From contig CAXKVF010000081.1 in assembly GCA_964057225.1 (NCBI GenBank), positions 186,001-250,000 of the forward strand: a stretch of DNA of 64,000 nt. Reading direction: 5' to 3'. How positions within the stretch are numbered: position 1 is the first letter of the stretch; each line of letters starts with the position of its first letter. The stretch comes from Auanema rhodensis (taxonomy: Eukaryota > Nematoda > Chromadorea > Rhabditida > Rhabditidae). Position numbers and translations under genes: made by a program. Shown here piece by piece: positions 1 through 11,792 of the stretch. Under the pieces are notes generated by a model. That model worked only from the letters and a program-made list of their open reading frames with translations. It did no database searches and was not told the origin of the DNA.

Positions 1-534
1 TCAAAGTCATGGTTACCATGAACCAATATCAATAAAAATTTGTTTTTAGACTAATATGGACATGAGGAATCTAATTTTGAAAACCGCATCTCTTTATCTT
101 TCACGTGAAGCGAGTTACATACCAAGTGCACATCACGTGTACATTTAATTAGCATAAATTAAAGTTCACGTAAATTTCAAAGTCATGGTTACCATGAAGC
201 AATATCAATAAAAATTTGTTTTTAGACTAATATGGACATGGGGAATCTAATTTTGAAAACCGCATCTCTTTATCTTTCACGTGAAGCGAGTTACATACCA
301 AGTACACATCACGTGTACATTTAATTAGCATAAATTAAAGTTTACGTAAATTTCAAAGTCATGGTTACCATGCACCAATATCAATAAAAATTTGTTTTTA
401 AACTAATATGGACATGGGGAATCTAATTTTGAAAACCGCATCTCTTTATCTTTCACGTGAAGCGAGTTACATACCAAGTGCACATCACGTGTACATTTAA
501 TTAGCATAAATTTAAGTTCACGTAAATTTCAAAG

Positions 535-549
535 TCATGGTTACCATGA
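535..549. other. Inverted repeat tcatggt-t-accatga (reference copy)
   Basis: Seven-base arms flank a single t at monomer positions 7-21. It is complete in A- and G-type monomers, where position 21 is a. In C-type monomers (atgcacc) the outer base pair is lost, leaving six-base arms. It recurs in almost every monomer. The variable type-defining bases lie immediately at and after its right end. A protein-binding role is possible but nothing here proves one. Confidence 0.75.
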
Positions 550-626
550 ACCAATATCAATAAAAATTTGTTTTTAGACTAATATGGACATGGGGAATCT
601 AATTTTGAAAACCGCATCTCTTTATC

Positions 627-643
627 TTTCACGTGAAGCGAGT
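627..643 (+). other. CENP-B-box-like 17-mer (reference copy)
   Basis: Monomer positions 99-115 read tttcacgtgaagcgagt. Against the published mammalian CENP-B box (YTTCGTTGGAARCGGGA) I count 11 of 17 matches. Against its essential core (nTTCGnnnnAnnCGGGn) I count 7 of 9: TTC, A, CG and the last G match, while the G of TTCG is a and the middle G of CGGG is a. The site is repeated in nearly all monomers. Similarity of this level can arise by chance, and the host may lack a CENP-B-like protein, so this is a candidate only. Confidence 0.35.
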
Positions 644-699
644 TACATACCAAGTGCACATCACGTGTACATTTAATTAGCATAAATTAAAGTTCACGT
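630..699. other. Paired CACGTG palindromes plus a third CACGT (reference copy)
   Basis: CACGTG occurs at 630-635 and 662-667 (monomer 102-107 and 134-139), and CACGT without the final G at 695-699 (monomer 167-171). Their starts are 32 and 33 bp apart, about three helical turns, so all three lie on a similar face of the DNA. CACGTG is the core of E-box/G-box sites bound by bHLH and bZIP proteins and contains a CpG. Across the array I noticed the first site substituted in only seven copies (2041, 4153, 16646, 19461, 23685, 24740, 49206) and the second in none. Functional binding is inference. Confidence 0.6.
654..679. other. Cluster of short palindromes (reference copy)
   Basis: Four six-base palindromes lie within 26 bp: gtgcac (654-659), cacgtg (662-667), tgtaca (666-671) and taatta (674-679). 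The first three also form an imperfect dyad centred on base 662, with 8-bp arms matching at 6 positions. This segment could extrude a small hairpin or bind dimeric proteins. It is present in essentially every monomer. Confidence 0.6.
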
Positions 700-3696
700 A
701 AATTTCAAAGTCATGGTTACCATGAACCAATATCAATAAAAATTTGTTTTTAGACTAATATGGACATGGGGAATCTAATTTTGAAAACCGCATCTCTTTA
801 TCTTTCACGTGAAGCGAGTTACATACCAAGTGCACATCACGTGTACATTTAATTAGCATAAATTAAAGTTCACGTAAACTTCAAAGTCATGGTTACCATG
901 CACCAATATCAATAAAAATTTGTTTTTAGACTAATATGGACATGGGGAATCTAATTTTGAAAACCGCATCTCTTTATCTTTCACGTGAAGCGAGTTACAT
1001 ACCAAGTGCACATCACGTGTACATTTAATTAGCATAAATTAAAGTTCACGTAAATTTCAAAGTCATGGTTACCATGAACCAATATCAATAAAAATTTGTT
1101 TTTAGACTAATATGGACATGGGGAATCTAATTTTGAAAACCGCATCTCTTTATCTTTCACGTGAAGCGAGTTACATACCAAGTGCACATCACGTGTACAT
1201 TTAATTAGCATAAATTAAAGTTCACGTAAATTTCAAAGTCATGGTTACCATGAAGCAATATCAATAAAAATTTGTTTTTAGACTAATATGGACATGGGGA
1301 ATCTAATTTTGAAAACCGCATCTCTTTATCTTTCACGTGAAGCGAGTTACATACCAAGTGCACATCACGTGTACATTTAATTAGCATAAATTAAAGTTCA
1401 CGTAAATTTCAAAGTCATGGTTACCATGAACCAATATCAATAAAAATTTGTTTTTAGACTAATATGGACATGGGGAATCTAATTTTGAAAACCGCATCTC
1501 TTTATCTTTCACGTGAAGCGAGTTACATACCAAGTGCACATCACGTGTACATTTAATTAGCATAAATTGAAGTTCACGTAAATTTCAAAGTCATGGTTAC
1601 CATGAACCAATATCAATAAAAATTTGTTTTTAGACTAATATGGACATGGAGAATCTAATTTTGAAAACTGCATCTCTTTATCTTTCACGTGAAGCGAGTT
1701 ACATACCAAGTGCACATCACGTGTACATTTAATTAGCATAAATTAAAGTTCACGTAAATTTCAAAGTCATGGTTACCATGAAGCAATATCAATAAAAATT
1801 TGTTTTTAGACTAATATGGACATGGGGAATCTAATTTTGAAAACCGCATCTCTTTATCTTTCACGTGAAGCGAGTTACATACCAAGTGCACATCACGTGT
1901 ACATTTAATTAGCATAAATTAAAGTTCACGTAAATTTCAAAGTCATGGTTACCATGAACCAATATCAATAAAAATTTGTTTTTAGACTAATATGGACATG
2001 GGGAATCTATTTTTGAAAACCGCATCTCTTTATCTTTCACATGAAGCGAGTTACATACCAAGTGCACATCACGTGTTCATTTAATTAGCATAAATTAAAG
2101 TTCACGTAAATTTCAAAGTCATGGTTACCATGAAGCAATATCAATAAAAATTTGTTTTTAGACTAATATGGACATGGGGAATCTAATTTTGAAAACCGCA
2201 TCTCTTTATCTTTCACGTGAAGCGAGTTACATACCAAGTGCACATCACGTGTACATTTAATTAGCATAAATTAAAGTTCACGTAAATTTCAAAGTCATGG
2301 TTACCATGAACCAATATCAATAAAAATTTGTTTTTAGACTAATATGGACATGGGGAATCTAATTTTGAAAACCGCATCTCTTTATCTTTCACGTGAAGCG
2401 AGTTACATACCAAGTGCACATCACGTGTACATTTAATTAGCATAAATTAAAGTTCACGTAAATTTCAAAGTCATGGTTACCATGAACCAATATCAATAAA
2501 AATTTGTTTTTAGACTAATATGGACATGAGGAATCTATTTTTGAAAACCGCATCTCTTTATCTTTCACGTGAAGCGAGTTACATACCAAGTGCACATCAC
2601 GTGTACATTTAATTAGCATAAATTAAAGTTCACGTAAATTTCAAAGTCATGGTTACCATGAAGCAATATCAATAAAAATTTGTTTTTAGACTAATATGGA
2701 CATGGGGAATCTAATTTTGAAAACCGCATCTCTTTATCTTTCACGTGAAGCGAGTTACATACCAAGTGCACATCACGTGTACATTTAATTAGCATAAATT
2801 AAAGTTCACGTAAATTTCAAAGTCATGGTTACCATGAACCAATATCAATAAAAATTTGTTTTTAGACTAATATGGACATGGGGAATCTAATTGTGAAAAC
2901 CGCATCTCTTTATCTTTCACGTGAAGCGAGTTACATACCAAGTGCACATCACGTGTACATTTAATTAGCATAAATTAAAGTTCACGTAAATTTCAAAGTC
3001 ATGGTTACCATGAAGCAATATCAATAAAAATTTGTTTTTAGACTAATATGGACATGGGGAATCTAATTTTGAAAACCGCATCTCTTTATCTTTCACGTGA
3101 AGCGAGTTACATACCAAGTGCACATCACGTGTACATTTAATTAGCATAAATTAAAGTTCACGTAAATTTCAAAGTCATGGTTACCATGAACCAATATCAA
3201 TAAAAATTTGTTTTTAGACTAATATGGACATGGGGAATCTAATTTTGAAAACCGCATCTCTTTATCTTTCACGTGAAGCGAGTTACATACCAAGTGCACA
3301 TCACGTGTACATTTAATTAGCATAAATTAAAGTTCACGTAAATTTCAAAGTCATGGTTACCATGAAGCAATATCAATAAAAATTTGTTTTTAGACTAATA
3401 TGGACATGGGGAATCTAATTTTGAAAACCGCATCTCTTTATCTTTCACGTGAAGCGAGTTACATACCAAGTGCACATCACGTGTACATTTAATTAGCATA
3501 AATTAAAGTTCACGTAAATTTCAAAGTCATGGTTACCATGAACCAATATCAATAAAAATTTGTTTTTAGACTAATATGGACATGGGGAATCTATTTTTGA
3601 AAACCGCATCTCTTTATCTTTCACGTGAAGCGAGTTACATACCAAGTGCACATCACGTGTACATTTAATTAGCATAAATTGAAGTTCACGTAAATT

Positions 3697-5104
3697 TCAA
3701 AGTCATGGTTACCATGAACCAATATCAATAAAAATTTGTTTTTAGACTAATATGGACATGGAGAATCTAATTTTGAAAACTGCATCTCTTTATCTTTCAC
3801 GTGAAGCGAGTTACATACCAAGTGCACATCACGTGTACATTTAATTAGCATAAATTAAAGTTCACGTAAATTTCAAAGTCATGGTTACCATGAAGCAATA
3901 TCAATAAAAATTTGTTTTTAGACTAATATGGACATGGGGAATCTAATTTTGAAAACCGCATCTCTTTATCTTTCACGTGAAGCGAGTTACATACCAAGTG
4001 CACATCACGTGTACATTTAATTAGCATAAATTAAAGTTCACGTAAATTTCAAAGTCATGGTTACCATGAACCAATATCAATAAAAATTTGTTTTTAGACT
4101 AATATGGACATGGGGAATCTATTTTTGAAAACCGCATCTCTTTATCTTTCACATGAAGCGAGTTACATACCAAGTGCACATCACGTGTTCATTTAATTAG
4201 CATAAATTAAAGTTCACGTAAATTTCAAAGTCATGGTTACCATGAAGCAATATCAATAAAAATTTGTTTTTAGACTAATATGGACATGGGGAATCTAATT
4301 TTGAAAACCGCATCTCTTTATCTTTCACGTGAAGCGAGTTACATACCAAGTGCACATCACGTGTACATTTAATTAGCATAAATTAAAGTTCACGTAAATT
4401 TCAAAGTCATGGTTACCATGAACCAATATCAATAAAAATTTGTTTTTAGACTAATATGGACATGGGGAATCTAATTTTGAAAACCGCATCTCTTTATCTT
4501 TCACGTGAAGCGAGTTACATACCAAGTGCACATCACGTGTACATTTAATTAGCATAAATTAAAGTTCACGTAAATTTCAAAGTCATGGTTACCATGAACC
4601 AATATCAATAAAAATTTGTTTTTAGACTAATATGGACATGAGGAATCTATTTTTGAAAACCGCATCTCTTTATCTTTCACGTGAAGCGAGTTACATACCA
4701 AGTGCACATCACGTGTACATTTAATTAGCATAAATTAAAGTTCACGTAAATTTCAAAGTCATGGTTACCATGAAGCAATATCAATAAAAATTTGTTTTTA
4801 GACTAATATGGACATGGGGAATCTAATTTTGAAAACCGCATCTCTTTATCTTTCACGTGAAGCGAGTTACATACCAAGTGCACATCACGTGTACATTTAA
4901 TTAGCATAAATTAAAGTTCACGTAAATTTCAAAGTCATGGTTACCATGAACCAATATCAATAAAAATTTGTTTTTAGACTAATATGGACATGGGGAATCT
5001 AATTGTGAAAACCGCATCTCTTTATCTTTCACGTGAAGCGAGTTACATACCAAGTGCACATCACGTGTACATTTAATTAGCATAAATTAAAGTTCACGTA
5101 AATT
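3697..5104 (+). repeat. Second half of the 17-monomer block repeated at 2112 bp spacing
   Basis: Monomers 10 to 17 of the block (1585-2992) recur here in the same order, exactly 12 monomers (2112 bp) downstream, with all rare markers conserved: 66a with 85t, 74t with 105a and 141t, 65a with 74t, and 77g. The preceding 161g marker is also shared (1569 and 3681). Similarity ends at the next monomer, which is G-type at 2993 but C-type at 5105. This fits a tandem duplication by unequal crossing over. Confidence 0.88.
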
Positions 5105-7392
5105 TCAAAGTCATGGTTACCATGCACCAATATCAATAAAAATTTGTTTTTAGACTAATATGGACATGGGGAATCTAATTTTGAAAACCGCATCTCTTTA
5201 TCTTTCACGTGAAGCGAGTTACATACCAAGTGCACATCACGTGTACATTTAATTAGCATAAATTAAAGTTCACGTAAATTTCAAAGTCATGGTTACCATG
5301 AACCAATATCAATAAAAATTTGTTTTTAGACTAATATGGACATGGGGAATCTAATTTTGAAAACCGCATTTCTTTATCTTTCACGTGAAGCGAGTTACAT
5401 ACCAAGTGCACATCACGTGTACATTTAATTAGCATAAATTAAAGTTCACGTAAATTTCAAAGTCATGGTTACCATGCACCAATATCAATAAAAATTTGTT
5501 TTTAGACTAATATGGACATGGGGAATCTAATTTTGAAAACCGCATCTCTTTATCTTTCACGTGAAGCGAGTTACATACCAAGTGCACATCACGTGTACAT
5601 TTAATTAGCATAAATTAAAGTTCACGTAAATTTCAAAGTCATGGTTACCATGAACCAATATCAATAAAAATTTGTTTTTAGACTAATATGGACATGAGGA
5701 ATCTATTTTTGAAAACCGCATCTCTTTATCTTTCACGTGAAGCGAGTTACATACCAAGTGCACATCACGTGTACATTTAATTAGCATAAATTAAAGTTCA
5801 CGTAAATTTCAAAGTCATGGTTACCATGAACCAATATCAATAAAAATTTGTTTTTAGACTAATATGGACATGGGGAATCTAATTTTGAAAACCGCATCTC
5901 TTTATCTTTCACGTGAAGCGAGTTACATACCAAGTGCACATCACGTGTACATTTAATTAGCATAAATTAAAGTTCACGTAAATTTCAAAGTCATGGTTAC
6001 CATGAACCAATATCAATAAAAATTTGTTTTTAGACTAATATGGACATGGGGAATCTAATTTTGAAAACCGCATCTCTTTATCTTTCACGTGAAGCGAGTT
6101 ACATACCAAGTGCACATCACGTGTACATTTAATTAGCATAAATTAAAGTTCACGTAAATTTCAAAGTCATGGTTACCATGAACCAATATCAATAAAAATT
6201 TGTTTTTAGACTAATATGGACATGGGGAATCTAATTTTGAAAACCGCATCTCTTTATCTTTCACGTGAAGCGAGTTACATACCAAGTGCACATCACGTGT
6301 ACATTTAATTAGCATAAATTAAAGTTCACGTAAATTTCAAAGTCATGGTTACCATGCACCAATATCAATAAAAATTTGTTTTTAGACTAATATGGACATG
6401 GGGAATCTAATTTTGAAAACCGCATCTCTTTATCTTTCACGTGAAGCGAGTTACATACCAAGTGCACATCACGTGTACATTTAATTAGCATAAATTAAAG
6501 TTCACGTAAATTTCAAAGTCATGGTTACCATGAAGCAATATCAATAAAAATTTGTTTTTAGACTAATATGGACATGGGGAATCTAATTTTGAAAACCGCA
6601 TCTCTTTATCTTTCACGTGAAGCGAGTTACATACCAAGTGCACATCACGTGTACATTTAATTAGCATAAATTAAAGTTCACGTAAATTTCAAAGTCATGG
6701 TTACCATGAAGCAATATCAATAAAAATTTGTTTTTAGACTAATATGGACATGGGGAATCTAATTTTGAAAACCGCATCTCTTTATCTTTCACGTGAAGCG
6801 AGTTACATACCAAGTGCACATCACGTGTACATTTAATTAGCATAAATTAAAGTTCACGTAAATTTCAAAGTCATGGTTACCATGAACCAATATCAATAAA
6901 AATTTGTTTTTAGACTAATATGGACATGGGGAATCTAATTTTGAAAACCGCATTTCTTTATCTTTCACGTGAAGCGAGTTACATACCAAGTGCACATCAC
7001 GTGTACATTTAATTAGCATAAATTAAAGTTCACGTAAATTTCAAAGTCATGGTTACCATGCACCAATATCAATAAAAATTTGTTTTTAGACTAATATGGA
7101 CATGGGGAATCTAATTTTGAAAACCGCATCTCTTTATCTTTCACGTGAAGCGAGTTACATACCAAGTGCACATCACGTGTACATTTAATTAGCATAAATT
7201 AAAGTTCACGTAAATTTCAAAGTCATGGTTACCATGAACCAATATCAATAAAAATTTGTTTTTAGACTAATATGGACATGGGGAATCTAATTTTGAAAAC
7301 CGCATCTCTTTATCTTTCACGTGAAGCGAGTTACATACCAAGTGCACATCACGTGTACATTTAATTAGCATAAATTAAAGTTCACGTAAATT
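5105..7392 (+). repeat. Array segment without clear block structure
   Basis: Thirteen full-length monomers, mixed A, C and G types. Markers present include 90t (5281 and 6865 monomers) and 65a with 74t (5633 monomer). I did not see a duplicated multi-monomer block here, and there is no gene or unique sequence. Confidence 0.9.
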
Positions 7393-8800
7393 TCAAAGTC
7401 ATGGTTACCATGAACCAATATCAATAAAAATTTGTTTTTAAACTAATATGGACATGGGGAATCTAATTTTGAAAACCGCATCTCTTTATCTTTCACGTGA
7501 AGCGAGTTACATACCAAGTGCACATCACGTGTACATTTAATTAGCATAAATTAAAGTTCACGTAAACTTCAAAGTCATGGTTACCATGAAGCAATATCAA
7601 TAAAAATTTGTTTTTAGACTAATATGGACATGGGGAATCAAATTTTGAAAACCGCATCTCTTTATCTTTCACGTGAAGCGAGTTACATACCAAGTGCACA
7701 TCACGTGTACATTTAATTAGCATAAATTAAAGTTCACGTAAATTTCAAAGTCATGGTTACCATGAACCAATATCAATAAAAATTTGTTTTTAGACTAATA
7801 TGGACATGGGGAATCTAATTTTGAAAACCGCATCTCTTTATCTTTCACGTGAAGCGAGTTACATACCAAGTGCACATCACGTGTACATTTAATTAGCATA
7901 AATTAAAGTTCACGTAAATTTCAAAGTCATGGTTACCATGAACCAATATCAATAAAAATTTGTTTTTAGACTAATATGGACATGGGGAATCTAATTTTGA
8001 AAACCGCATCTCTTTATCTTTCACGTGAAGCGAGTTACATACCAAGTGCACATCACGTGTACATTTAATTAGCATAAATTAAAGTTCACGTAAATTTCAA
8101 AGTCATGGTTACCATGAACCAATATCAATAAAAATTTGTTTTTAAACTAATATGGACATGGGGAATCTAATTTTGAAAACCGCATCTCTTTATCTTTCAC
8201 GTGAAGCGAGTTACATACCAAGTGCACATCACGTGTACATTTAATTAGCATAAATTAAAGTTCACGTAAACTTCAAAGTCATGGTTACCATGAAGCAATA
8301 TCAATAAAAATTTGTTTTTAGACTAATATGGACATGGGGAATCTAATTTTGAAAACCGCATCTCTTTATCTTTCACGTGAAGCGAGTTACATACCAAGTG
8401 CACATCACGTGTACATTTAATTAGCATAAATTAAAGTTCACGTAAATTTCAAAGTCATGGTTACCATGAACCAATATCAATAAAAATTTGTTTTTAGACT
8501 AATATGGACATGGGGAATCTAATTTTGAAAACCGCATCTCTTTATCTTTCACGTGAAGCGAGTTACATACCAAGTGCACATCACGTGTACATTTAATTAG
8601 CATAAATTAAAGTTCACGTAAATTTCAAAGTCATGGTTACCATGAACCAATATCAATAAAAATTTGGTTTTAGACTAATATGGACATGGGGAATCTAATT
8701 TTGAAAACCGCATCTCTTTATCTTTCACGTGAAGCGAGTTACATACCAAGTGCACATCACGTGTACATTTAATTAGCATAAATTAAAGTTCACGTAAACT
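7393..8800 (+). repeat. Tandem duplication of 4 monomers (704 bp)
   Basis: Blocks 7393-8096 and 8097-8800 share the order A, G, A, A. Both begin with a monomer carrying 49a (7441 and 8145) and ending in 175c (7567 and 8271), 704 bp apart. The second block adds 43g at 8667, and the first has a private 72a in its second monomer, so each has changed slightly since duplication. Confidence 0.85.
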
Positions 8801-11792
8801 TCAAAGTCATGGTTACCATGAAGCAATATCAATAAAAATTTGTTTTTAGACTAATATGGACATGGGGAATCTAATTTTGAAAACCGCATCTCTTTATCTT
8901 TCACGTGAAGCGAGTTACATACCAAGTGCACATCACGTGTACATTTAATTAGCATAAATTAAAGTTCACGTAAATTTCAAAGTCATGGTTACCATGAACC
9001 AATATCAATAAAAATTTGTTTTTAGACTAATATGGACATGGGGAATCTAATTTTGAAAACCGCATCTCTTTATCTTTCACGTGAAGCGAGTTACATACCA
9101 AGTGCACATCACGTGTACATTTAATTAGCATAAATTAAAGTTCACGTAAATTTCAAAGTCATGGTTACCATGAACCAATATCAATAAAAATTTGGTTTTA
9201 GACTAATATGGACATGGGGAATCTAATTTTGAAAACCGCATCTCTTTATCTTTCACGTGAAGCGAGTTACATACCAAGTGCACATCACGTGTACATTTAA
9301 TTAGCATAAATTAAAGTTCACGTAAATTTCAAAGTCATGGTTACCATGAACCAATATCAATAAAAATTTGTTTTTAGACTAATATGGACATGGGGAATCT
9401 AATTTTGAAAACCGCATCTCTTTATCTTTCACGTGAAGCGAGTTACATACCAAGTGCACATCACGTGTACATTTAATTAGCATAAATTAAAGTTCACGTA
9501 AATTTCAAAGTCATGGTTACCATGCACCAATATCAATAAAAATTTGTTTTTAGACTAATATGGACATGGGGAATCTAATTTTGAAAACCGCATCTCTTTA
9601 TCTTTCACGTGAAGCGAGTTACATACCAAGTGCACATCACGTGTACATTTAATTAGCATAAATTAAAGTTCACGTAAATTTCAAAGTCATGGTTACCATG
9701 AACCAATATCAATAAAAATTTGTTTTTAGACTAATATGGACATGAGGAATCTATTTTTGAAAACCGCATCTTTTTATCTTTCACGTGAAGCGAGTTACAT
9801 ACCAAGTGCACATCACGTGTACATTTAATTAGCATAAATTAAAGTTCACGTAAATTTCAAAGTCATGGTTACCATGAACCAATATCAATAAAAATTTGTT
9901 TTTAGACTAATATGGACATGGGGAATCTAATTTTGAAAACCGCATCTCTTTATCTTTCACGTGAAGCGAGTTACATACCAAGTGCACATCACGTGTACAT
10001 TTAATTAGCATAAATTAAAGTTCACGTAAATTTCAAAGTCATGGTTACCATGAACCAATATCAATAAAAATTTGTTTTTAAACTAATATGGACATGGGGA
10101 ATCTAATTTTGAAAACCGCATCTCTTTATCTTTCACGTGAAGCGAGTTACATACCAAGTGCACATCACGTGTACATTTAATTAGCATAAATTAAAGTTCA
10201 CGTAAACTTCAAAGTCATGGTTACCATGAAGCAATATCAATAAAAATTTGTTTTTAGACTAATATGGACATGGGGAATCTAATTTTGAAAACCGCATCTC
10301 TTTATCTTTCACGTGAAGCGAGTTACATACCAAGTGCACATCACGTGTACATTTAATTAGCATAAATTAAAGTTCACGTAAATTTCAAAGTCATGGTTAC
10401 CATGAACCAATATCAATAAAAATTTGTTTTTAGACTAATATGGACATGGGGAATCTAATTTTGAAAACCGCATCTCTTTATCTTTCACGTGAAGCGAGTT
10501 ACATACCAAGTGCACATCACGTGTACATTTAATTAGCATAAATTAAAGTTCACGTAAATTTCAAAGTCATGGTTACCATGAACCAATATCAATAAAAATT
10601 TGGTTTTAGACTAATATGGACATGGGGAATCTAATTTTGAAAACCGCATCTCTTTATCTTTCACGTGAAGCGAGTTACATACCAAGTGCACATCACGTGT
10701 ACATTTAATTAGCATAAATTAAAGTTCACGTAAACTTCAAAGTCATGGTTACCATGAAGCAATATCAATAAAAATTTGTTTTTAGACTAATATGGACATG
10801 GGGAATCTAATTTTGAAAACCGCATCTCTTTATCTTTCACGTGAAGCGAGTTACATACCAAGTGCACATCACGTGTACATTTAATTAGCATAAATTAAAG
10901 TTCACGTAAATTTCAAAGTCATGGTTACCATGAACCAATATCAATAAAAATTTGTTTTTAGACTAATATGGACATGGGGAATCTAATTTTGAAAACCGCA
11001 TCTCTTTATCTTTCACGTGAAGCGAGTTACATACCAAGTGCACATCACGTGTACATTTAATTAGCATAAATTAAAGTTCACGTAAATTTCAAAGTCATGG
11101 TTACCATGAACCAATATCAATAAAAATTTGGTTTTAGACTAATATGGACATGGGGAATCTAATTTTGAAAACCGCATCTCTTTATCTTTCACGTGAAGCG
11201 AGTTACATACCAAGTGCACATCACGTGTACATTTAATTAGCATAAATTAAAGTTCACGTAAATTTCAAAGTCATGGTTACCATGAACCAATATCAATAAA
11301 AATTTGTTTTTAGACTAATATGGACATGGGGAATCTAATTTTGAAAACCGCATCTCTTTATCTTTCACGTGAAGCGAGTTACATACCAAGTGCACATCAC
11401 GTGTACATTTAATTAGCATAAATTAAAGTTCACGTAAATTTCAAAGTCATGGTTACCATGCACCAATATCAATAAAAATTTGTTTTTAGACTAATATGGA
11501 CATGGGGAATCTAATTTTGAAAACCGCATCTCTTTATCTTTCACGTGAAGCGAGTTACATACCAAGTGCACATCACGTGTACATTTAATTAGCATAAATT
11601 AAAGTTCACGTAAATTTCAAAGTCATGGTTACCATGAACCAATATCAATAAAAATTTGTTTTTAGACTAATATGGACATGAGGAATCTATTTTTGAAAAC
11701 CGCATCTTTTTATCTTTCACGTGAAGCGAGTTACATACCAAGTGCACATCACGTGTACATTTAATTAGCATAAATTAAAGTTCACGTAAATT
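7921..11792 (+). repeat. Tandem duplication of 11 monomers (1936 bp)
   Basis: Blocks 7921-9856 and 9857-11792 match in type order (A A G A A G A A A C A) and in rare markers, all offset by exactly 1936 bp: 49a at 8145/10081, 43g at 8667/10603 and 9195/11131, 175c at 8271 and 8799/10735, and the linked 65a, 74t and 92t monomer (92t at 9772/11708). This is the clearest recent large duplication in the left part of the window. It contains the smaller 3-monomer duplication at 8273-9328. Confidence 0.9.
8273..9328 (+). repeat. Nested 3-monomer duplication (528 bp)
   Basis: The order G, A, A with 43g occurs twice in succession: 8273-8800 with 43g at 8667, then 8801-9328 with 43g at 9195. The pair was then copied as a unit by the 1936-bp duplication (43g at 10603 and 11131), which dates the 528-bp event before the 1936-bp event. 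Confidence 0.8.

Larger units (their letters stand above)
529..704 (+). repeat. Reference consensus monomer (A type)
   Basis: This copy matches the majority base at every position I compared and is used as the reference; monomer position 1 is base 529. Landmarks: inverted repeat at 7-21; the type-defining site at 21-24 (aacc here, aagc or cacc elsewhere); A5 and T5 tracts around 34-47; a G4 run at 64-67; CACGTG at 102-107 and 134-139; ttcacgta near 165-172. It contains five CpG dinucleotides (85, 104, 111, 136, 169). The length of 176 bp is close to that of several unrelated plant and animal centromere satellites, but I do not recognise this sequence as any named family. Confidence 0.95.
1..2992 (+). 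repeat. 17-monomer block, copy 1
   Basis: Seventeen monomers with a recognisable marker order: A with a at position 65; G; C with 49a and 161t; A; A with 175c; C; A; G; A with 161g; A with 66a and 85t; G; A with 74t, 105a and 141t; G; A; A with 65a and 74t; G; A with 77g. The same order returns at 14784 and 27630 with individual monomers missing, and the second half returns at 3697. This copy is the most complete, though the window edge may truncate it on the left. Confidence 0.85.

Noticed and set aside
559-564. AATAAA polyadenylation-like hexamer and ccaat box in each monomer
   Set aside because: These are short AT-rich matches repeated with the unit, with no associated gene, promoter layout or transcript evidence.
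660-667. Budding-yeast CDEI-like octamer (atcacgtg matches RTCACRTG)
   Set aside because: CDEI belongs to point centromeres, which lack satellite arrays. No CDEII or CDEIII-like context accompanies it, and an eight-base match is expected by chance.
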